Origin: Kitasatospora indigofera | Lineage (GTDB): Bacteria; Actinomycetota; Actinomycetes; Streptomycetales; Streptomycetaceae | Length of the DNA: 64,000 nt | Direction of reading: 5' to 3' | NCBI RefSeq assembly: GCF_014655955.1 | Contig: NZ_BNBO01000004.1 | Span: 124,001-188,000, forward strand | Program-made: the position numbers and the translations under genes | Shown here: positions 16,027 through 24,672 of the stretch, piece by piece | Layout of the letters: every line of letters begins with the position of its first letter | Numbering within the stretch: position 1 is the stretch's first letter | Notes under the pieces: generated by a model | Told to the model about the DNA's origin: nothing | Seen by the model: only the letters and a program-made list of their open reading frames with translations | Databases searched by the model: none

Positions 16027-16042
16027 GCCGGCTCACCGCCGG
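16017..16042. repeat. 26-bp perfect palindrome over the monooxygenase stop codon
   Basis: A loopless, fully self-complementary 26-bp sequence whose left half is CCGGCGGTGAGCC; the TGA stop is inside it. It may act as a terminator (short loop after partial opening) or a protein-binding site. Further GC-rich inverted repeats follow up to about 16130. Nothing else is seen in 16043-16277. Confidence 0.6.
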
Positions 16043-16277
16043 CCCGGCCGTACGCCGGCCCTGAGCCGCTCCCGCGGGCCCGGCCTGCCGCCGGGCCGCC
16101 GGCCGGGCCGGCGGGGCAGAGGTTCGGCCGGCGGCGGGCGCCCAGTTCACGCCGGGCGTGCGCCCCGCGCACGCGCGATCCGGACTGCGGGCACCCGGCG
16201 GCCGGTGCAGTCTGGTGGTGTCGGACGTGTGCGAATGGTCCGACGCCATCCCGAGGGATGTCTGCCGAGGAGGCCGG

Positions 16278-16877
16278 ATGTCATCGCGGAACGACTTCCT
16301 CCACAACGTCTCCGCGCAGGTGGTCGCCGGCGTGCTGCTGCTGGGCATAGCCGCACTGATCGCGGTCATGGCGCACTCCTGCAGCCAGGGCGGCGGCGGT
16401 GCGACCTCGGCCCCGGGCACCGCCACCCCTGGCCCTGCCGCTCCGTCCACGACGGCGGCCGCCTCCTCGGGGCCGCCCCGTTCGCCCGAGCCCTCCACCG
16501 CCGGCACGGCCGAGGCGTCCTCCGGCGGGACGGCGGCGAGCCCGCTCGTCGCGGTGGAGCACGCCGCCTGGAGCGTCTCCGACTGCCGGCTGAGCCGGGC
16601 GGACGGCGTCCCCGTGCTGCACGCCACGGTGTACGTGAAGAACAAGGACCCCAACACGGCGCACAGCTGCACCACCACCGTGGTCTTCGGGCCCGACTCC
16701 GACCGGCTGGCCGCCGACACGATCTACGTCGACGAGGTGAAGCCGCTCCAGACCGGGAAGAACGAGGTGGTCGACACGAATCCCTCGCCGTCCGTGGTCT
16801 CCGTGCCGGACGGCCCGGTGTCGTGCCGGATCACCGGGATCAGCGACTACGACACCGGGGCGTCCGTCCAGGAATGA
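16278..16877 (+). CDS. Hypothetical membrane-anchored protein
   Basis: A 199-residue protein of unknown function. A short cytoplasmic N-terminus (MSSRNDFLHNVSAQ) is followed by one membrane helix at about residues 15-35 (VVAGVLLLGIAALIAVMAHS). A low-complexity Gly/Ala/Ser/Pro/Thr linker (about 38-90) leads to a small C-terminal domain of about 105 residues with an immunoglobulin-like beta pattern (DCRLSRADGVPVLHATVYVK, SCTTTVVFGPDSDRL, VSCRITGI). The domain carries three Cys, of which two could form a disulfide outside the cell. The ATG at 16278 is chosen for its strong GAGGAGG. Its 3' end converges on the aldo/keto reductase gene 16 bases away. I do not recognise a family. Confidence 0.65.
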   Translation: MSSRNDFLHNVSAQVVAGVLLLGIAALIAVMAHSCSQGGGGATSAPGTATPGPAAPSTTAAASSGPPRSPEPSTAGTAEASSGGTAASPLVAVEHAAWSVSDCRLSRADGVPVLHATVYVKNKDPNTAHSCTTTVVFGPDSDRLAADTIYVDEVKPLQTGKNEVVDTNPSPSVVSVPDGPVSCRITGISDYDTGASVQE

Positions 16878-16893
16878 CGGCGGCGGGCCGCGG

Positions 16894-17883
16894 TCAGCGG
16901 CTCAGGCGGTCGATCTCGGCCAGGTCCTCGGCCGACAGCGGGCCGCCCTGGAGGGCGTCGATGTTCTGGTCCAGCTGGCGGACGCTGCTGGCGCCGATGA
17001 TCACCGAGACCACCCGCGGGTCGCGCAGCACCCAGGAGAGCGCCAGCTGCGCCAGGCTCTGCCCACGGCCCTCGGCCACCTTGTTCAGCGCCCGCAGCTG
17101 CTCCAGCTTGGAGCCCGTCAGCGCCTCCTCCTTGAGGAAGTGGCCGACCGACATCCGGGAGCCGGCCGGCACCTCGCCGCCGAGGTAGCGGTCGGTCAGC
17201 AGCCCCTGGGCGAGCGGGGAGTAGGCGATCAGGCTGGTCTGCGTGTCGCCGACGGCGTCCAGCACGCCGTCCTCCGGCGCCCGGTTCAGGATGGAGTAGC
17301 TGGCCTGGTTGAGCAGGACCGGCGTGCCCAGCCCGCGCAGGATCGCCACCGCTTCCCGGTGCTGCTGCGCCGGGTAGTTGGAGATGCCCGCGTACAGGGC
17401 CCGGCCCGAGCGCACGGCGGTGTCCAGCGCCCCCATGGTCTCTTCCAGCGGGGTGTCCGGGTCGAAGCGGTGGGAGTAGAAGACGTCGACGTAGTCGAGG
17501 CCCATCCGGTCGAGCGACTGGTCGAGGCTGGCCAGCAGGTACTTGCGCGAGCCGCCGTCACCGTACGGGCCCGGCCACATGTCGTAGCCCGCCTTGGAGG
17601 CGATGAACAGCTCGTCCCGGTACGGACGGAAGTCCTGGGCGAAGAGGTAGCCGAAGTTGCGCTCGGCGCTGCCGTACGGCGGGCCGTAGTTGTTGGCCAG
17701 GTCGAAGTGCGTGATGCCCCGGTCGAAGGCCCGGCGCAGCACCGCGCGCTGCACCTCCAGCGGCTGGGTGTCACCGAAGTTGTGCCACAGCCCCAGCGAG
17801 ACGGCGGGCAGCTGCACGCCGCTGTGCCCGGCACGGCGGTAGGTCATGGAGGTGTAGCGGTCGTCCGCGGCGAGGTAGGTCAT
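16894..17883 (-). CDS. Aldo/keto reductase (YghZ/GpyR-like, L-glyceraldehyde 3-phosphate reductase type)
   Basis: A 329-residue NADPH-dependent TIM-barrel reductase. The AKR tetrad is visible: Asp and Tyr in THFDLANNYGPP (with PPYGSAERNFG following, typical of the YghZ group), Lys in FIASKAGYDMWPG, and His in DVFYSHRFDPDTPLEETM. The C-terminal NADPH site reads SVIIGASSVRQLDQN. E. coli YghZ reduces L-glyceraldehyde 3-phosphate and methylglyoxal. ATG 17883 has GGCAGGATGG upstream; a second in-frame ATG at 17847 starts at MTYRRAGHSGVQLP, where homologues often begin, so the N-terminus is uncertain by 12 residues. It is monocistronic and divergent from the truncated haemoglobin gene. Confidence 0.9.
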   Translation of the reverse strand: MTYLAADDRYTSMTYRRAGHSGVQLPAVSLGLWHNFGDTQPLEVQRAVLRRAFDRGITHFDLANNYGPPYGSAERNFGYLFAQDFRPYRDELFIASKAGYDMWPGPYGDGGSRKYLLASLDQSLDRMGLDYVDVFYSHRFDPDTPLEETMGALDTAVRSGRALYAGISNYPAQQHREAVAILRGLGTPVLLNQASYSILNRAPEDGVLDAVGDTQTSLIAYSPLAQGLLTDRYLGGEVPAGSRMSVGHFLKEEALTGSKLEQLRALNKVAEGRGQSLAQLALSWVLRDPRVVSVIIGASSVRQLDQNIDALQGGPLSAEDLAEIDRLSR

Positions 17884-18030
17884 GACGCCATCCTGCCAGC
17901 TCGCGGGCCCGAAGTGGACGCACGCCGGGAGCCGTCCCGCAGGCCGGACGCCCCGGCGGGGGACCATCGGCCCTGCCGCCGTCACCGCCGGCCCCGTACC
18001 GTGGTGGACAGTCCGCCGACAGGAGCCGCC

Positions 18031-18561
18031 ATGACGCCGCAGCGACCCGCCGACCGATCCGGCGACGCCGGCGCACCCGGTCGCGGCCCCGGGGCCTTCG
18101 GTGCCGCGCTCGGCGCCCGGCCGCTCCCGGACATCGCCGGCCGCGCCGACCTCGAAACGCTGCTGCGCCGCTTCTACCGGGCCGCCTTCGCCGATCCGCT
18201 GATCGGCCCGTACTTCACCGAGATCGCCGGGCTGGACCTGGAGGCGCACCTGCCGCACATCACGGACTTCTGGGAGAGCGCGTTGCTGCGCACCGCCTCC
18301 TACCGCCGCAACGCCTTCACCCCGCACGTCGCGCTGCACGAGCGCCGGCCGATGACCGCCGAGCACTTCGGGCGCTGGGTGCAGCTGTGGACGGCCGCCG
18401 TGGACGGGCTGCACGCCGGCCCGGTGGCCGAGCGGGCCAAGGCCCAGGGCGAGCGGATCGCCGTGAATCTGCTGCGCCGCACCTCCGGCGGGTCGACCGA
18501 CGCCCCGGACGGCGCCGGCGGCGGGTTCGTCCCGCTGTCGGCGGTGCTGCTGCGCAGCTGA
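18031..18561 (+). CDS. Group III truncated haemoglobin
   Basis: A 176-residue haem protein. After a disordered 25-residue N-terminus the globin core begins DIAGRADLETLLRRFYRAAF, continues with DPLIGPYFTEIAGLDLEAHL, then HITDFWESALLRTASYRRN, the proximal-His region HVALHERRPMTAEHFGRWVQ, and LWTAAVDGLHAGPVAERAKA. The HITDFWE/FGRWVQLW pattern marks group III (trHb-P) globins rather than groups I or II. The protein probably binds O2 or NO or helps peroxide or NO defence; the role cannot be read from sequence. AGGAG precedes the ATG by five bases. The C-terminal 20 residues are Gly/Asp-rich. Confidence 0.9.
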   Translation: MTPQRPADRSGDAGAPGRGPGAFGAALGARPLPDIAGRADLETLLRRFYRAAFADPLIGPYFTEIAGLDLEAHLPHITDFWESALLRTASYRRNAFTPHVALHERRPMTAEHFGRWVQLWTAAVDGLHAGPVAERAKAQGERIAVNLLRRTSGGSTDAPDGAGGGFVPLSAVLLRS

Positions 18562-18911
18562 CGTCCGCGGTCGGCACCCGCGTTCGGCACCCCCGGTCGG
18601 CACCTGTCAGGGGCTTCCGCACCCGGCGTCCCCGTACGCTGGGCCCTCCCGGCCGGTACCGCAGCCGGGCCCCGTCACCTGCCCCCGTCACCTGCCCAGG
18701 GCACCCGCCACCGCCACCGCCGTCCGGCACCCGGCCGCCGCCCGACGGGCCCGGCCCGCGGGTGACAGCCCACGAGGGACGGCCCGCGAGTGACGGCCGC
18801 CGGCGGGCCCTTGCCCGGCCGCCGGAGGGCTGCCTATGCTCACGGTGGATCGTGTGCGGTCCGGCCCGCCGCGGCGACGCGCCGGCCGGACGAGTCGAAG
18901 GGGGAGCCGTC
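18562..18911 (+). other. Non-coding stretch with short direct repeats before leader peptide 3
   Basis: About 350 bases without a supportable protein gene. Near its start there are three spaced copies of a TCGGCACC-type repeat (18570-18605), followed by CACC/CGCC-rich sequence. It presumably contains the promoter of leader peptide 3 and the monooxygenase gene, but no clear -35/-10 pair stands out. Confidence 0.4.
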
Positions 18912-18968
18912 GTGAACGAGCGCGCCCTGCCCCTGCGCTGTTGTCGCCCCCGCAGCACCACGCGCTGA
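18912..18968 (+). CDS. Cysteine-containing leader peptide 3
   Basis: An 18-residue ORF, GTG start, VNERALPLRCCRPRSTTR, preceded by AAGGGGGAG. It has a Cys-Cys pair (TGT TGT) about two-thirds along and lies 133 bases before a luciferase-like monooxygenase. It is the third such short Cys-Cys ORF in the window placed before a sulfur-metabolism-type gene. Its Cys codons lie farther from the stop than in leaders 1 and 2, so confidence is lower. A possible hairpin partner pair ACGCGCG/CGCGCGT lies at 18991-18997 and 19019-19025. Confidence 0.62.
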   Translation: MNERALPLRCCRPRSTTR

Positions 18969-19101
18969 CGCCGGCCCGTACGACCGCCCGACGCGCGATC
19001 CCTCCCCGGTGCTGCTCGCGCGCGTGCGCAGCCGTGCCCGGGGCGCCCGTACGCGGCGGCGGCCGTCCGCACCCGTTCGAACGCCCCTGAAGGAGACCGC
19101 C

Positions 19102-20139
19102 ATGCGGTTCACCGTCTCGTCCCTCGTCGCCAACGGCCCCGACCCCGTCGGCGGAGTGCGGCGCACCCCGCACGAGAAGCTCCACAACGTCATCGACCAG
19201 GCCGTCACGGCGGAGCAACTCGGCTACGAGGGCTACGGGGTGGGGGAGCGGCACGGCGCGCCGTTCCTCTCGCCGGCCCCGCCGGTGCTGCTCGGCGCGA
19301 TCGCCGCACGCACCTCGACGATCCGTCTGTTCACCACCGTCACGGTGCTGAGCATCCTCGACCCCGTCCGGGTCGCCGAGGACTACGCGATGCTCGACCA
19401 GCTCTCCGGCGGACGCCTGGAGCTGATCATCGGCAAGGGGAACGATCCTCGTCACTTCGGCCTCTTCGGCCTCCCGGAGGAGCGCCAGTGGGACGCCCTC
19501 GCCGAGAACTACGGCCTGCTGCGCCGGCTCTGGCGGGAGGAGAAGGTCAGCTGGCAGGGCAGCACCCGGCCGCCGCTGACCGAGGTGACCACCGCGCCGC
19601 GGCCGCTGCAGAGCCCGATCCCGGTCTGGCACGGCAGTGCCACCAGCCGGCAGTCCACCGACCTCGCGGCCCGCCACGGCGACCCGCTCTTCTCGGCCAA
19701 CTCCTTCCACCCGATGGCCAAGTACAAGGCGCTGGTGGACCACTACCGCGAGCGCTGGGAGCACTACGGCCGCGACCCGAAGGACGCCAGGGTCGGCACC
19801 GGGTTCGGCGGGCTGTTCGTCGCCCGGCGTTCGCAGGACGCCGTCGAGGGCTACCGGCCGTACTGGGAGGCCATGTACAACTCGGACGCCGGCCGGCACA
19901 ACAACTCGCCGTTCGCCACCCTGGAGGACGCCCTGGAGCACGGCTCCGCCCTGGTCGGCAGCCCGCAGCAGGTGATCGAGAAGATCCACCGCTACCACCG
20001 GGCCTTCGGCAACGAGGTGGTCGGCATCGGCGTCGACGCCCTCACCGAGGACCTCCAGCACGAGCAGCTGGAACTGTTCGCCGCCGAGGTCGCCCCGGTG
20101 ATCCGGAAGGAGATCCCGGACCCGCCGCCGGCCGCGTGA
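19102..20139 (+). CDS. LLM-class flavin-dependent monooxygenase
   Basis: A 345-residue luciferase-like TIM-barrel enzyme that should use reduced FMN and O2. Family blocks are RFTVSSLVANGPDPVGGVRR, QLGYEGYGVGERHGAPFLS, RLFTTVTVLSILDPVRVAED, the LSGGRLELIIGKGNDPRHFG loop, PIPVWHGSATSRQSTDLAAR, and a C-terminal LVGSPQQVIEKIHRYHRAFG. It differs clearly from the SsuD-like protein at 14950 and is not a duplicate. The ATG at 19102 has GAAGGAG upstream. The protein contains no Cys and four Met. Together with the Cys-Cys leader ORF upstream, this points to desulfurisation of an organosulfur compound under sulfur limitation, but the substrate is unknown. Confidence 0.85.
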   Translation: MRFTVSSLVANGPDPVGGVRRTPHEKLHNVIDQAVTAEQLGYEGYGVGERHGAPFLSPAPPVLLGAIAARTSTIRLFTTVTVLSILDPVRVAEDYAMLDQLSGGRLELIIGKGNDPRHFGLFGLPEERQWDALAENYGLLRRLWREEKVSWQGSTRPPLTEVTTAPRPLQSPIPVWHGSATSRQSTDLAARHGDPLFSANSFHPMAKYKALVDHYRERWEHYGRDPKDARVGTGFGGLFVARRSQDAVEGYRPYWEAMYNSDAGRHNNSPFATLEDALEHGSALVGSPQQVIEKIHRYHRAFGNEVVGIGVDALTEDLQHEQLELFAAEVAPVIRKEIPDPPPAA

Positions 20140-20718
20140 GGCCGCGCTCCGGCGACCGGGTCGACCGAGGGTGCCGGGGCTCCCGCCGTGACCGCGACCG
20201 CGCCCTTGCTGCGACCGGGTGGGTCGGGCGTTCGGTTCGGGCGGGCGGGCGGCCAGGGCGGGCGGCCAGGGCGGTCGGCCCGGGCGGGCCCGGTCGGGCC
20301 CGGTCGGGTCGTCGGTCTCCGGTGTCCGGGCCGAGCGCCGTGACCGCCGTCCTCGGGGCTGACGGCACGCCAGAAACGTGACGTACGCCTCATCCGGGGT
20401 GCGCCGGGGCGGGAGTGACGGACGGTGTTTGTGGGCAAAGCATCCCGGAGGGGGCCGTTCCGCTGTCGACGCGCGGCCGGCCCCGGGCCGTGGCCGCCGG
20501 GGGGCGGCGCACGGCCCCACGGGTGACCGCCCGGACGGGTCGCGGCCCGTCCGTACACCCGGTGATCCGCGAGCAGGCCGGCCGGCCGCCTGCCGGGTGG
20601 TCCGGCGGGCCGTTCCGGCGGCCGCCGCGGGAGCCGGCCGCGCCGCCCGGAGGGGCGGGCCCGGCTCCGGAATCCGCCGGGAGCCTCCCGCGCGCCGTCG
20701 CATAGGCTGCTTCCCACG
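20140..20718 (+). other. Long non-coding region with tandem GC repeats before the SARP regulator
   Basis: No gene is supported in these 579 bases. Positions 20245-20272 contain two copies of GGCGGGCGGCCAGG in tandem, followed by GGGCCCGGTC copies up to about 20310. A -10-like TAGGCT lies at 20704-20709, only about ten bases before the SARP start codon, which has no Shine-Dalgarno, so that gene may be transcribed as a nearly leaderless mRNA. Confidence 0.45.
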
Positions 20719-23700
20719 ATGGTGCGGATAAAGGTGCTGGGGTCCCTGGCTGCGGAGGCCGGCGGCGACCGGGTCGGTCTCGGTGGTCCGCGCCAGCGCG
20801 GTGTGCTCGCACAACTCCTCGCCGCCCGGGGCGAGGTCGTCCCGGTCGACCGGATCATCGAGGACCTCTGGCAGGGCCGGCCGCCCGCCAAGGCCGCCGC
20901 CTCCGTCCAGGCGTACGTCTCCAACCTGCGCCGCCTGCTCGAACCCCGGCGCGGCCCGCGCGAGCCCGCCCGGCTGCTGGTCAGCGAACCGCCCGGCTAC
21001 GCCCTGCGGCTGCCGGCCGGTTCGGTGGACGCCTGGCGGTTCGGGCAGCTGCTGGACGAGGCCCGCGCGGAGCCCGGCTCCGCCGCCGCGCTCGGCCTGC
21101 TGGACGAGGCCCTGGCGCTCTGGCGGGGCGCCGCCTACGCCGAGTTCGCCGACGAGCCGTGGGCCGTCGCCGAGAGTGCCCGGCTGACCGAGCTGCGGCT
21201 CGCCGCCCGCGAGCAGCGCGCCGCCCTCGCCGTCCGGCTCGGGCGGCCCGACGAGGCCGCCGTCGAGGCCCGGGCGCTCGCCGACGAGCACCCGCTGCGC
21301 GAGGAGGGCTGGCGCCTGCTCGCACTCGCCCTCTGGAACACCGGCCGCCAGGCCGAGGCGCTGGACGTGCTGCGCCGGGCCCGGGCCGTCCTGGCCGAGG
21401 AGCTGGGCCTGGATCCGGGCCCGGCGCTGGCCGGCCTGGAGTCCGCGATCCTCCAGCAGCGCACCGAGCTGCTCGGCGCCGCCCCGCCCGCTCCGGCCCT
21501 GGAGCCGGCGGACCGCCGGCCGGTGGCCGTCGTCGGCCGTCCCGTCGCCGACCGTCCGGCCGCCGGCGGCCCCCCGGTGGACCGGAGTGCCGTCGCGGGG
21601 CCCGCCCTCGGGGGGACGGTCGTCCAGTGGATGCCGGACCGCTGGGCTCCCGGCGAGCGGCCCGGGCAGCCGGGCCCGCCCGCGCAGCCGCCGGCCGGCC
21701 AGCTCTTCGTCGGCCGGGAGGCCGAACTGCTGACCCTGCGCCGGGCCGCCGCCGAGGCGGCCGCCGGCGGCCCGTCCGTCGCCATCGTCACCGGCGAGGC
21801 CGGGGCCGGGAAGTCCACCCTGCTGGCCCGTCTGCACGCCGAACTGGCCGCCGCCGGCTGGCGGACGGCGAGCGGCCGCTGCCCGGAGAGCGAGGGCGCC
21901 CCGCCCGCCTGGGCCTGGACCGAGGCGCTGCGCGACCTGGCCCGCCAGGCACCCCCGGACGGCGACCTGGCCGTGGCCCTGGCGCCCGTCCTGGACCAGG
22001 ACCTGGACCTGGGCCCGGGCCCGGACCGCCCCTCCGGCACCGTCCACGCCTTCGCGTTGGCGACGCTGACCGCGACCGGTACGGGCGGCGCCGCCGAAGC
22101 CGTCACCGGGGCCACCGGGCGGGGTGACGGCCGGGCCGACGGCCCGCGGACGCCGGGCGGGCCGGTGGTGGCCCTCCGTCCGCCGGGCGGCCTGTTCGCC
22201 GCCCGCCCCGGGGAGCCGGGCCCGGACCGCCGGGGTCCGGACGCCGCCCGCACCCCCGGCCCGCGCACCTTCGGCCCGCGCACGCCGGACACCCGGTTGC
22301 CGGACGCCCGCACCCCGGACGCCGGCACCCTCGACACCCGTACGCCCGACGCCCGTACGCCCGGCCTGTGGACGCCCGAGGCCCGTACGCCCGAGGCCCG
22401 CACCCTCGACACCCGTACGCCCGGCATCCGGCCGGTCAACTCCCGCCCGGCGGAGGCCCGTACGCAGGACGCCCGCACCCCGTGGAGCCGCTCCGACGCC
22501 CTGGTCGGACGGTTCCGGCTGCACCGGGCCGTCGGCGACTGGCTGCGCCGGGCCGCCGCCGACCGGCCGGTGGCGATCGTGCTGGACGACCTGCACGCCG
22601 CCGACCGGGAGACCCGCGACCTGCTGGCCGACCTGGCCGGCGGCCCGCCCACCCCCGGGCTGCTCCTGGTGCTGGCACACCGCCCCGGCGAGGGCGATCT
22701 CACCGACGCGCTGGCCGTCCTGGCCCGCCGCTCGCCGCACCGGGTCCCGCTGGCCGGGCTCGGGGAGGCCGACGCGGGCCGCCTGATCGGCTCGGTCTGC
22801 GCGGCCGCCGTCGACCGGCGGACCGTCCACGCGCTGGCCGACCGCACCGGAGGCAACCCGTTCTACCTGCTGGAGAGCGCCCGGCTGCTGGCCCGTGAAG
22901 GGGCCCTGGTCGCCGTCCACGAGGTGCCGCAGGGCGTCCGGGACGTGCTGCGCCGCCGCTTCGACCGGCTGCCGCCGAACGCGGTGGCCGCCCTGCGCCT
23001 CGCCGCCGTGGCCGGCCGCGAGGCGGACGCCGAGGTGCTGCTGCGCGCCTCGGACGCCGACGAGGACGAGCTGCTCGAAGCGCTGGAGGCCGCCGTCGAG
23101 GGCGGCCTGCTGACCGAACCCCGGCCCGGCACCGTCCGGTTCAACCACGCCCTGGTCCGCGACACCCTGTACGCCGACCTCAGCGGGCTGCGCCGGGCCC
23201 GGCTGCACGGCAGGGTCGCCGAGGCGCTCCGCGAGCTGCGCCCGGACCAGATCCAGGCCCTCGCGCACCACTACACCCAGGCCGCCACCAGTGCCACGGC
23301 CGGCCTGGCCGTCGACTACTGCGTGCGCGCGGCCGAGGCGGCCGAGCGCCGCTACGCCCACGAGACCTCCGCCGCCCTGCTCCGCCAGGCCCTGGACAGC
23401 TTCGACCGGCTCCCCCCGGACGGCGGTGACCGCGAGGCCCGGCGCAACGCGCTGCTCGCCGGCCTGCTCCGCGCCCAGGTGCGGATGGGCGCGGTGGCCG
23501 CCGCGACCGAGACCAAGGCGACCGCGCTGCGCCTGGCCCGCGAGGCCGGCCGCCACGACCTGCTGATCGAGGCCTGGACGGCCTGGACCGAGCCCACCCC
23601 CTGGGTCACCCACCCGTACGGCAGCTTCGACCAGGCGGCCGTCGACTCGATCACCGCGCTGCTGGACCGCCCGGGCATGCCCGCCGCCGTCCGCTGCCGG

Positions 23701-24672
23701 CTGCTCGACGCGCTCACCTACGAACTCGACTGCTCCGGCCGCCCGGAGGGCTGGGAGGCGGCCGCCGAGGCACTGGCGATCGCCCGCGCCGAGGGCGATC
23801 CGCGCCTGCTCGCGATGGCGCTGGCCGCGCAGGCCCGGGTGCACGACTACGAACTCGCCTCCGAACTGCGCGGGGCGACGGCCGCCGAACTCGCCCGGGT
23901 GGCCACCGAGCACGACCTGCCCGCCTACCGCTGGCACGCCGAGTACCTCGCCTCCTCGGTGGCCGCGACCTCGGGCGACCTGCCCGCGCTGCGGGCCCAC
24001 GTCGAGGCCGCCCGGGAGATCGCCGAGACGTACGGGCTGGCCGAACTCCTCGACGTCGGCAACGGGCAGCTGGGCATGCTGGCCTCCGCCGCCGGCCGCA
24101 CCGAGGAGGCCCAGCGGCTGTACGCGCTGACCGTCGCCGGACTGCGGGCCCGCGGCTCGGTGCACGCCGAGGGGTTCGCCGCCCTGGCCACCGTGGTGAT
24201 GGCCCTCCAGGAGGGACGGCTGGCCGCCCAGCTGCCGCTGATCGAGCGGATGCGCACCGTCTACGGGTCGCTGGCCGCCGACATCCACGCGCTCGCCCTG
24301 GTCGACCTCGGCCGGCCGGCCGAGGCCCGGGCGGCCCGCGCCGAGCCGACCGCCCTGCCGCCGGACTACTACCGGTCGCTCTTCCTCACGGTGCGGGCGA
24401 TGGCCGTGGTCGCGCTGGACGAGCACACGGAGGCGGCCGGGCTGGTCGAGGAGCTGCTCCCGCTGCGCGACCTGGTGGCGGGCAGCGCCAGCACCTCCAT
24501 CGCGCTGCGGCCGGTCGCCCAGTCGCTCGGCGAGCTGACCCTGCTGCTGGGCCGGCCCGAGGAGGCCGCCGGGCACTTCCGGCAGGCCGCCGCGGTCGCC
24601 CGCCGCTGGGAGTCCGCGGCCTGGACGGCGGAGGCCGAACGCGCGCTCGCGGACCTCGGCCCGCGGTACTGA
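20719..24672 (+). CDS. AfsR/SARP-type transcriptional regulator with ATPase domain
   Basis: A 1317-residue regulator. Residues 1-95 form an OmpR-type winged helix (VRIKVLGSLAAEAGGDRVGL, GPRQRGVLAQLLAARGEVV). Residues 96-250 are a bacterial transcriptional activation domain with TPR-like helices ending AEELGLDPGPALAGLE. An AAA/STAND-type ATPase begins near 330, with Walker A GEAGAGKST at 359-367 and Walker B IVLDDLHAAD at 620-629. The remaining 650 residues are helical and TPR-like. The nucleotide domain is split by a low-complexity insert (about 440-590) that includes sixteen five-residue repeats at 508-587. SARPs of this size usually activate secondary-metabolite genes, yet the neighbour is only an MMPL transporter. 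The ATG has no clear ribosome-binding site. Confidence 0.9.
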   Translation: MVRIKVLGSLAAEAGGDRVGLGGPRQRGVLAQLLAARGEVVPVDRIIEDLWQGRPPAKAAASVQAYVSNLRRLLEPRRGPREPARLLVSEPPGYALRLPAGSVDAWRFGQLLDEARAEPGSAAALGLLDEALALWRGAAYAEFADEPWAVAESARLTELRLAAREQRAALAVRLGRPDEAAVEARALADEHPLREEGWRLLALALWNTGRQAEALDVLRRARAVLAEELGLDPGPALAGLESAILQQRTELLGAAPPAPALEPADRRPVAVVGRPVADRPAAGGPPVDRSAVAGPALGGTVVQWMPDRWAPGERPGQPGPPAQPPAGQLFVGREAELLTLRRAAAEAAAGGPSVAIVTGEAGAGKSTLLARLHAELAAAGWRTASGRCPESEGAPPAWAWTEALRDLARQAPPDGDLAVALAPVLDQDLDLGPGPDRPSGTVHAFALATLTATGTGGAAEAVTGATGRGDGRADGPRTPGGPVVALRPPGGLFAARPGEPGPDRRGPDAARTPGPRTFGPRTPDTRLPDARTPDAGTLDTRTPDARTPGLWTPEARTPEARTLDTRTPGIRPVNSRPAEARTQDARTPWSRSDALVGRFRLHRAVGDWLRRAAADRPVAIVLDDLHAADRETRDLLADLAGGPPTPGLLLVLAHRPGEGDLTDALAVLARRSPHRVPLAGLGEADAGRLIGSVCAAAVDRRTVHALADRTGGNPFYLLESARLLAREGALVAVHEVPQGVRDVLRRRFDRLPPNAVAALRLAAVAGREADAEVLLRASDADEDELLEALEAAVEGGLLTEPRPGTVRFNHALVRDTLYADLSGLRRARLHGRVAEALRELRPDQIQALAHHYTQAATSATAGLAVDYCVRAAEAAERRYAHETSAALLRQALDSFDRLPPDGGDREARRNALLAGLLRAQVRMGAVAAATETKATALRLAREAGRHDLLIEAWTAWTEPTPWVTHPYGSFDQAAVDSITALLDRPGMPAAVRCRLLDALTYELDCSGRPEGWEAAAEALAIARAEGDPRLLAMALAAQARVHDYELASELRGATAAELARVATEHDLPAYRWHAEYLASSVAATSGDLPALRAHVEAAREIAETYGLAELLDVGNGQLGMLASAAGRTEEAQRLYALTVAGLRARGSVHAEGFAALATVVMALQEGRLAAQLPLIERMRTVYGSLAADIHALALVDLGRPAEARAARAEPTALPPDYYRSLFLTVRAMAVVALDEHTEAAGLVEELLPLRDLVAGSASTSIALRPVAQSLGELTLLLGRPEEAAGHFRQAAAVARRWESAAWTAEAERALADLGPRY
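22240..22479 (+). repeat. 15-bp minisatellite encoding pentapeptide repeats inside the SARP regulator
   Basis: Sixteen in-frame 15-bp units encode variants of P-D-A-R-T (for example PDTRL, PDART, LDTRT, PEART, AEART). The unit is not the classic A(D/N)LXX pentapeptide repeat. It lies between Walker A and Walker B and is probably a flexible, length-variable loop. Confidence 0.85.

Noticed and set aside
17884..18603. N-terminal extension of the aldo/keto reductase through the haemoglobin region
   Set aside because: The frame is open on the minus strand, but the translation is low complexity and lies opposite the haemoglobin gene; the reductase start at 17883 has a ribosome-binding site.
20245..20310. 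CRISPR-like array in the gap before the SARP gene
   Set aside because: The repeats are short, contiguous GC tandem units without spacers of even length, and no cas genes are present.
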